64,000 nucleotides of DNA from Dasypus novemcinctus (lineage: Eukaryota > Chordata > Mammalia > Cingulata > Dasypodidae). Below are positions 56,711 to 64,000 of this stretch, piece by piece. The notes under the pieces were generated by a model. The model had not been told where the DNA came from. It searched no databases and worked only from the letters and a program-made list of their open reading frames with translations. Position numbers and translations under genes: made by a program. Numbering within the stretch: position 1 is the stretch's first letter; every line of letters starts with the position of its first letter. The stretch spans positions 155,993,169-156,057,168 of the forward strand of contig NC_080677.1 in NCBI RefSeq assembly GCF_030445035.2, in the 5' to 3' direction.

Positions 56711-58165
56711 GCAGAGGTCATGATGGTGACTATTATAATCATCAGGTTGAAGAAAACGAAGCTTCAGGCAAAGGCAACCGGTCAGTTTGGTAGTTATTTT
56801 GATGAAGAAATGTGAGGCCATTCAGCATAAAGTTTCATGTGTCAGAAAGGTCTGGGGATATTTTCTAGTTAGAGTAGGAGGTTCTTATTCCAAGGCTTTG
56901 GGAAATCCGAAAACGTCCTGCAAATAGGTGCAAAGTTGGGGTACTCATGTGCATTTTTCTGGGGACAGACTCTTTAAATGTGACCAAGTTCTCAAAGGGA
57001 CCTGGGGCTCCTGAAATAGTAAGAATTGCTGCCTTGGAGGCTGCTCAGCTGAGTTTAGACGGCTCTCCTGCCAGTGCATGGAGGCAGGTAGATGGATACG
57101 ACACTGATACAAATGTTATCTCTGGTGCCATACTCATCTCGCTCCATGTCTTCTTTATTGGTTTTATTCCCATTCTTCGATATTTGTTGAATGCATAGCC
57201 GGAGTTCTGTGGAGTCCCCATTATCCAAAATCCATCGGGCAATTTTCAATAGGATAACATACATTACTCTGGGAAGCATGGATTTTTAACTGAGAATTTC
57301 TTCAGTTACTTCTGTTCCAGCCCTGGGAGAATCTCTCTCTCTGTATGTGTCTGTATTTTAATATTCAGTCCTCCCCACCTCGTGTTTGCTACTCTTTCCC
57401 CAAATGCCACATTGGTAGATTTCTTTTCTTCCCCCAACACTTTTGCAACATTTTTATGCTCAGATACCAGCAGGTCATATTATAGCCATTTCCAATTTTC
57501 TTTTAGTCCAAGATAAATGTAGAAAGAACTTGCACTGTGGCTGAACTCTCCTTAACTTCTTGAAAGGAAAATGTCTCTGTGGCATGACTTTTTCCATCAT
57601 TTAATCCAACTGTGCACTCCCAGAATAAGTAAAATCAGAAACTTAGGCAGGCTTTGCAAGTGCTGGCTTCTGTCAATGGCAAGCCAGTCAGCAGGGGTCT
57701 AGGGGCTGACTCAACCACCTCTGACCTGAGTGGACGAACCCTTTTATGCTGCAATCCTGAGAATGTTCCCACTATGGAGTGGGAAAAATCCTTACCGGAG
57801 TAATTCCATGGGTTTTGATTCCCTTCCCACCGTTTATTTGCCAGATCTGAGGTTTGCCGTAATTTGTAAGCATGTGCTTAAAATTCCAGTTAACGTTTAT
57901 CTGCTGTTGAGAATGGGATCCTCTGGCGACCTTTAGAGTGTATAATTTAGATTCAGAAAAGTCGTGACAATGACTCTGGTTTCCTGAAGTTTATAAATTA
58001 AAGACAAACTATTTACAAACAAATAATAAAACCAATCAAAGTGAGATTAAAAGAAAAACAACAAAAATGGGAGGAAAGCCTAGAAATGTTGTACAGGACC
58101 TTCTTTTACAGATTAGAAGGCTGTGGCCCTGAGGGTAAATGGGTCACTTTTCCCCCGCCCCCTAT
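56711..58165. other. No gene recognised
   Basis: Unique sequence; reading frames are short and no repeat was recognised. Confidence 0.4.
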
Positions 58166-58169
58166 ATAA

Positions 58170-59662
58170 TAAAGAAGTTGTGGGTTTACAGAAAAATCAT
58201 GCACAAAGTACAGTATTCCTATGTACCACCTGATATGAACACCTTCCACTGGTGTGGAACGTTTGTTACAATTGGTGAAAGGGCATTTTTGTAACTGTGC
58301 TATTAGCTATAGTCCATGGCTTACCTTAGGTTCATTGTTTCTCTAGTGCTGTTCCACAAATTTCTTCAAAAATTTTATTCTGTTACCATACATACAACCT
58401 AACATTTCCTCTTTTAATCACATTCAGATATGTATTTCAGTGCTGTAAATTACATTCACAATGTTGTGCTTCTATCACCACCATCCATTACCATAACAGT
58501 TCCGTCATTCCAGCTGGAACCCTGTACATTTTAAGCCTTAACTTCCCATTCTCTATCTTTATCCACTCCCTGGTAACCTATATTCTAGATTCTGACTCTG
58601 AGTTTGTTTATTCTAATCATATCAGTGATCATACTTTATTTGTCCTTTTGTGTCCAGCATAGTTCACTCAACATGTCTTCAAGATTCATCCATGTTGTCA
58701 CATGTATCAAAACATCATTCCTTTTCTTTTCACCATTCCTTTTTCATGGCTGAATAATATTCCATTGCATGTATATAATGCATTTTGTTTATCCACTCAT
58801 CAGTTGATGGACACTTGGGCTGCTTCCCACTTTTGGCAATTGTGAATAATGCTGCCATGAACACCAGTGTGCAAACATCTGTTTGAGTCCCTGCTTACAA
58901 TTCTTTGGAGTATATACTTATTAGTGGGATTGTTGGGTTATGTGGTAATTCTATACTTGACTTTCTGAGGAACCACCAAACTATCTTCCACAGCAGCCAC
59001 ACCATTTTACATTCCAACCAGCAATGAATGAGTGTTCATATTTCCCCACATCTTCTCCAACACTTGTAATCTTTCATTTTTTAAAAATAGCGGCCATGCT
59101 AATGGGTGTGAAATGGTGTCTCATTGTGGTTTTGATTTGCATTTCTCTGATGCTAATGATGTTGAGCATCTTTTCATGGGCTTTCTGGCCATTTGTGTAT
59201 GTTATTTGGAAGCTGTCTATTCAACTCTTGAGCCCATTTTTAAATTGGGTTGTCTTTTTGTTGTTAAATTGAAGGATTTCTTTATATATACTGCAGATAA
59301 AACTTTTATCTGATATGTGGTTTGAAAATATTTTCTCCCATTGTGTAGCTGTCATTTTACTTTCACAATAGAGTTCTTTGAAGCACAAAAGTTTTTAATT
59401 TTGATGAGGTCCCACTTATCTACTATATCTTTTGTTGTTCTATTTTGGGTGTAAAGTCTAAGAAACCACTGTCTGCTATAAGATACCAAAGATGCTTTCT
59501 TACATTTTCTTCTAGCAGACTGAGAATTCTGGCTTTTAGATTTAGGTCTTTGATGCATTTTCAGTTAATTTTTGTGTAAGATGTGAGGTAGGGGTTCTCC
59601 ATTTTTTTTTTTTTTTTTTTTTTTGCAAATGGTGATCCAGTTACCCCAGCACCCTTCATTCT
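58170..59662 (-). mobile_element. LINE-1 3' UTR and ORF2 C-terminus, antisense
   Basis: The 3' end is near 58170 (TTGTGGGTTTACAGAAAAATCATGC on plus). The usual antisense order runs up to 59662, with minus-strand remnants of ORF2 (DKWDLIKIKNFCASKNS at 59352-59558). A T22 run (59603-59624) interrupts it. At 59636-59660 the minus strand still encodes GCWGNW. The 59668-59945 segment next to it is inverted. Confidence 0.8.
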
Positions 59663-59667
59663 TATAC

Positions 59668-59945
59668 GGAAGATTAAGGGGCCTGAATAGCCAAAGCCAT
59701 CTGAAAAAGAAGAATGAAGTTGGAGGACTTACACTTCCTGATCTTAAAACTTATTCTAAAGCCACAGTAGTCAAAACAGCATGATACTGCCACAAGAACA
59801 GACATATATACCAGTGGAATCAAATTGAAACCTCAGGAATTAACCCTTACATTTATAGCCAACTTAATTTTGACAAGAGGGCAAAGACCATTCAACTGGA
59901 ATAAAATAGTTGCATCAGCAAAGGGTGCTGGGGTAACTGGTTTTT
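59668..59945 (+). mobile_element. Inverted internal L1 segment
   Basis: Here the plus strand is sense: KKKNEVGGLTLPD, KATVVKTA and [11 protein letters not shown]. Both neighbours are antisense. In L1 coordinates this piece falls between them, with a GCWGNW stretch present in both this segment and its left neighbour, and roughly 45 nt missing on the other side. Confidence 0.8.
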
Positions 59946-61640
59946 CCATATCTGCAGAGAAGGTTGTTGGAATTTTGATTGGAATTGCATTGAATCTATA
60001 AATCCAATTGGGTAGTATTGACATCCTAACAATATTTAGTCTTCCAATCCATGAGCATATAATATCCTTCCATTTACTTAGGTCTTCTTTGACTTCTTTT
60101 AGCAATATTTTGTACTTTTATGTGTCCAAGTCTTTTATATCCTTGGTTAGTTTTACTCTTAGATATTTTATTACTTTAGTTGCTCCTATACATGGAATTT
60201 TTTTTTTCTTGGTTTCTTCTTCTGATTGTTCATTGATTGTATATAGAATTACTACTGATTTTAGGGTGCTGATCTTATACACCACCACTTTATTGAATTC
60301 ATTTATTAGCTTTAGAAACTTTGATGTGGATTTTGCAGGGTTTTCTGTATATAGGGCCATATCATCTGCAAACAGGAATTGTTTTACTTTTTCCTGTCCA
60401 ATTTGGTTGCCTTTTCTTTCTTTTTCTTGCCTAATTGCTCTGGCAAGAACTTCTAGTACAATATTGAATAACAGTGGTGACAGTGAGCACCTTTGTCTTG
60501 TTCCTGATCTTAGAGTGAAAGTTTTCAGTCTTTCACCATTAAGGAGGACGTTAATTGTGAGCTTTTCATGTCATGTTGAGTATGTTTTCTTCTATTCCTG
60601 TTTTTCTTAAGTTTTCTTTTTTTAATCAAGAAAGGATACTGGATTTTGTCAAATGACTTTTCTGCATCAATTTAAATGGTCATGTGGCTTTTTTCTTCAT
60701 TCTTTTAATGTGATGTATTATATTAATTGATTTTCTTATATTAAACCACACTGGGATAAATCCCACTTGATCTTGGTGTATAATTCTTTAATGTATAATT
60801 GAATTCATTTGATAAGTGTTTTGTTGAGGATTTTTTTGCATCTCTATTCATAAGAGATTTGTAATTTTTTGTGGTTCTTTATCTGTCTTGGTATGAGGGC
60901 CTCATAGAATGAATTAGGAAGTGTTCCCACCTCTTTTTTTTTTTTTTTTTGAAGACTTTGAGCAGAATTGGAGAGAAATCTTGGAATGTTTGGCAAAATT
61001 CCCCTGTGAAGCATCTGGTGCTGGGCATTTCTTTGTCGAGAGATTTTTGATTACTGATTCAATCTCTTTAATAGCAATTGGTTTGTTGAGATCTTCGAGT
61101 TCTTTTTGAGTCAGTGTAAATAGCTTGTATCTTTCTAAGAATTTGTCTATTTCATCTAGGTTATCTAACTTATTGCCATATAGTTGTTTATTGTACTCTT
61201 TTACAGTCTATTTTATTTCAGTAGAGTTGGTAATAATGTCCCCCTTTTCATTTCTCATTTTCATTACTTGTATCCTCTTTTTTTCTCTGCCAGTCTAGCC
61301 AAGGGTTTGCCAATTTTATTGATCTTTTCAAAGAAACAACTGTTGGTTTTGTGGATTCTCTTTATTGTTTTTGTGTTCTCTATTTCATTTGTCTCCACTC
61401 TAATATTTGCTACTTCCTTCCTTTGCTCGCTTTGAGTTTAGTTTGCTCTTCTTTTTCTAGTTCTTCCAGTTTTCAGGTTAGGTTTCTGATACGAAGTCTT
61501 TCTTCTTTTTTAATGTAAGCATTGAGAGCTATAAATTTGCCTCTCAGCACTGCCTTCATTGCATCTCATATGTTTCAATATGTTTTATTTTCATTTTCAT
61601 TTGCCTCAAGATATTTCCTAGTTTCCCTTTTGATTTCCTT

Positions 61641-62063
61641 TTTTTTTTTTTAAAGATTTATTTATTTTATTTATTTCTCTCCCCTTCCCCCCTCCCACCC
61701 CAGCTGTCTGTTCTCTATGTCTATTTGCTGCATCTTCTTCTTTGTCCGCTTCTGTTACTGTCAGCAGCATGGGAATCTGTGTTTCTTTTGGTTGTGTCAT
61801 CTTGCTGTCAGCTCTCTGTGTGTGCGGCGCCTTTCCTGGGCAGGCTGCACTTTCTTTTGCGCTGGGCAGATCTCCTTACGGGGTGCACTCCTTGCGCGTG
61901 GGGCTCCCCTACACAGGGACACCCCTGCATGGCACGGCACTTCTTGCGCTCATCAGCACTGCACATGGGCCAGCTCCACATGGGTCAAGGAGGCCTGGGG
62001 TTTTAACCGCGGACCTCCCATGTGGTAGACAGATGCCCTAACCACTGGGCCAAGTCTGCTTCC
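61641..62063 (-). mobile_element. DAS-type SINE, antisense, nested in L1
   Basis: T-run, AAAGATTTATTTATTTTATTTATTTC, inverted body, and head (GTTTTAACCGCGGACCTCCC, CCACTGGGCCAAGTCTGC). Flanks share an imperfect TTCCTTTTT. Because it sits in L1, it is younger than that copy. Confidence 0.9.
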
Positions 62064-62409
62064 TATGTTTTCCTTTTTAACCAATTGCTTGTTTAAGAGT
62101 ATGCTGTTTAATTTCCATGTATTTGTGAATTTCCCTTTCTCTCTCTGTTATTGATTTCTAACTTCCTTCTATTGTAGTCAAGAAGATCCATGGTAGGATT
62201 TTGATGTTTTTCAATTTACTGAGACTTGTTTTGTGACCTAACATATGGTCTATTTTGGAGAATGATCAGTGTGCATTCAAGAAGAATGCATATTCTGTTT
62301 TCATTGGCTGCAGTGTTCTATATATGCTTGTTAGGCCTATGTGGTTTAGCATATTATTCAAGTCCTATATTTCCTTATTGATCTTCTGACTAGCTGTTCT
62401 ATCCATTAT

Positions 62410-62721
62410 TCAAATTGTTGTACTCAAGTGTCCTACTATTATTAGAGTACCACCATTTTCTCCCTTCAAATTTGTTAGTATTTGCTTTATATATTTTGGA
62501 GCTATGCTGTTAGGTGCATAAATATTTATAATTGTTACATGTTCTTGTTGAAGTGACTCATTTATCAGTATATGATGACTGCCTCTGTCCCTCATAACTG
62601 TTTTTGACTTAAAATTTATTTTATCTGCTATTAGGATTGCTACCCCAGTTCTCTTTGGGTTACTACTTGCATGGTATATGTTTTTCCATCCTTTTATTGT
62701 TAACCCACCTCTATCTTTCAA
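62410..62721 (-). pseudogene. L1 ORF2 endonuclease remnant
   Basis: A 103-codon open stretch carries endonuclease-domain text: NPKRTGVAILI, then INIYAPN, then LIIVGHLSTTI. In active L1 the last motif contains GDFN; here it is GHLS, so the aspartate and asparagine of that motif are lost. The piece is a fragment of the surrounding dead L1. Confidence 0.75.
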
Positions 62722-63630
62722 TTTAAGGTGAATCTCTTGCAGATAGCATATAGTTGGGTCATGCTTTTTAAATCTATTCTGCCAATCACTGCCTTTTGAC
62801 TGGAGAGTTTAATCTATTTACATTTAAAGTCATTACAGATAATACAGTAATCTGCTGCTGCCATTTGTTATTTAGTTTTTGCAGTTCTTATGCTTTCTTC
62901 CATTAATGCTCACTTTTATGTTTATTTGATTTTTTGTGTTGTACCACATCAAGCACCTTCTTTTTCTAGATATAGTTACTATGGGGTTAAAATTTAACAT
63001 CCTAACTTTATATATATTAATCATATTTGGTTTGATATCAACTTAACTTCGATAGTACATACATATAATTTTCCTATACTCCTCCATACCCCCAACTTTT
63101 TTGGTAATTATTACCACTTATGTCTTTGTAAATTGTCTAAATTCATGTATTTTTATTATTTTTTATACATTTGCATTTTAGCACCTGTAGGAAGTAAGAA
63201 GTGGAGTTACATGCCAAACAATACAATATAATAATACTGGCATTTATAACGACCTAAATGGTTATCTTTACTGAAAGTCTTTATTTCTTAATGCTGCTTT
63301 GAACCACTTTCCTTTAAGGAAAGGTGCCCTTTCCTTTAAGTCTAAAGAATTCCTTTTGGCATTTCTTGTAGGGTAGGTCTAGTGGTGATGTGGTCCTTCA
63401 GCTTTTGTTTATCTGGGGATGTCTTCATCTCTCCCTCATTTTTGAAAGAAATAAAATTTTTGTTTGATAGTTACTTTCTTTCATAAGTATTTCAACCCAT
63501 TATCTTCTTGAATGAATGATTTCTGATGAGAAGTTGGCACTTAATCTAATTGCTACTTCTTTGTATGTAATATGTTGCTTTTCTCTTGTGTCTTTCATAA
63601 CTCTCTCCTTGTCCTTTGAATTTGACATTG

Positions 63631-64000
63631 TTACCAGATTTTATCTAGGTTCTTTGACTATACTGCAGAAATGAATTTGAAGAGCATGTCAGGTGAGTTA
63701 GGCCAGTATTTACTTAGGTAGGGAGGGAAGAGAAATGGGAGATCAGGGGTCCCAGGAAGAGAGGAAGGGGGTTGAAAAGTGATAAAGAGGGCTGATTTAT
63801 AGGCTACAATTACCCATTATAGGTTATAAATTCCCAGGTTTACTTGTGTGGTGATCCAAGCAGGGGAGAAGGCAGCCAGAGATGGGGCACAGAGGCAGGA
63901 GAGAGCAAGAGTGAGAGTGTGCTTAGGCTCCTTGCCTGCCTTTTTGAACTGTTAATTATCCCACTCCTTTGCTAATGGCAGGGGAGGGGTTCCAGCTGTT
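63631..64000 (-). mobile_element. Second copy of the 32.9-kb LTR-like family, cut by window edge
   Basis: It aligns with 32852-33241: GAAATGAATTTGAAGAGCATG, GGTGAGTTAGGCCAGT, GATAAAGAGGGCTGATTTA, and GCTAATGGCAGGGGAGGGG. Same orientation, about 30.8 kb away. The right part is outside the window. In this copy the AATAAA region is changed (TATTTACTTAGG on plus). Confidence 0.75.

Larger units (their letters stand above)
59946..63630 (-). mobile_element. LINE-1 ORF2 (reverse transcriptase and endonuclease parts), antisense
   Basis: Minus-strand remnants in gene order from high to low coordinates: endonuclease (62721-62410), a long degraded stretch, then the reverse transcriptase with QFLFADDM near 60355-60390, then [20 protein letters not shown] near 60060-60000. 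FADD is intact but frames are broken in many places. It is interrupted by a SINE at 61641-62063. Confidence 0.8.

Noticed and set aside
60008-60610. 200-codon plus-strand frame
   Set aside because: This is the antisense shadow of L1 ORF2 reverse transcriptase sequence, hydrophobic because of T-rich codons.

Overview
This window is vertebrate nuclear DNA with introns, LINE-1, MIR, L2 and hAT fossils, and contains no prokaryotic operon. The lineage is very probably xenarthran, most likely the nine-banded armadillo. The main evidence is at least fifteen copies or fragments of a tRNA-headed SINE that matches the armadillo DAS-SINE family: a head with an A-box and a GGTTCAAAC B-box, a roughly 300 bp GC-rich body and a TAAATAAATCTTT(A)n tail. 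That family is reported from armadillos only.

One protein-coding gene is visible: a c-type lysozyme-like gene of the LYZL1/LYZL2 group on the minus strand, from 49675 (start codon) to 36870 (stop codon). Four coding exons can be joined with canonical splice sites: 49540-49675, 49060-49218, 37717-37795 and 36870-36939. They give a 147-residue secreted protein that keeps all eight disulfide cysteines and both catalytic acids. Intron 1 is only 321 bp, is a multiple of three and has no in-frame stop. Intron 2 is 11.3 kb and full of retroelements. A polyadenylation signal lies 142 bp past the stop.

Layout: 1-5.8 kb is decayed L1 with SINEs. 5.8-9.6 kb is mostly unique, with a CpG-rich patch, an LTR-like segment and two RFX-like motifs. 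9.6-15.2 kb holds an ERVL-like LTR, L2, L1 and three SINEs, two of them in tandem at a reused target. 16.0-16.9 kb is a GC-rich LTR-like promoter unit followed by 28-bp and 23-bp tandem repeats. 17-25.9 kb is mainly unique sequence with MIR, MER5-like and SINE insertions. 26.0-28.2 kb carries two copies of one A-tailed retroposon family at a reused target. 29-36.7 kb has more SINEs, a CpG-rich unique stretch and an LTR. 36.7-49.8 kb is the lysozyme-like gene. 50-58 kb is unique DNA with a hAT fossil and a 2-kb sense L1. 58.2-63.6 kb is a long antisense L1 with an internal inverted segment, and the window ends inside a second copy of the 32.9-kb LTR.

No wholly new biological system was found. 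The points most worth checking are the open intron 1 of the lysozyme-like gene, the two loci where a retroposon target site was used twice, the LTR with its downstream minisatellites, and the CpG-rich patch without an assigned gene. Repeat family names rest on recognising consensus sequences from memory, without a database search.
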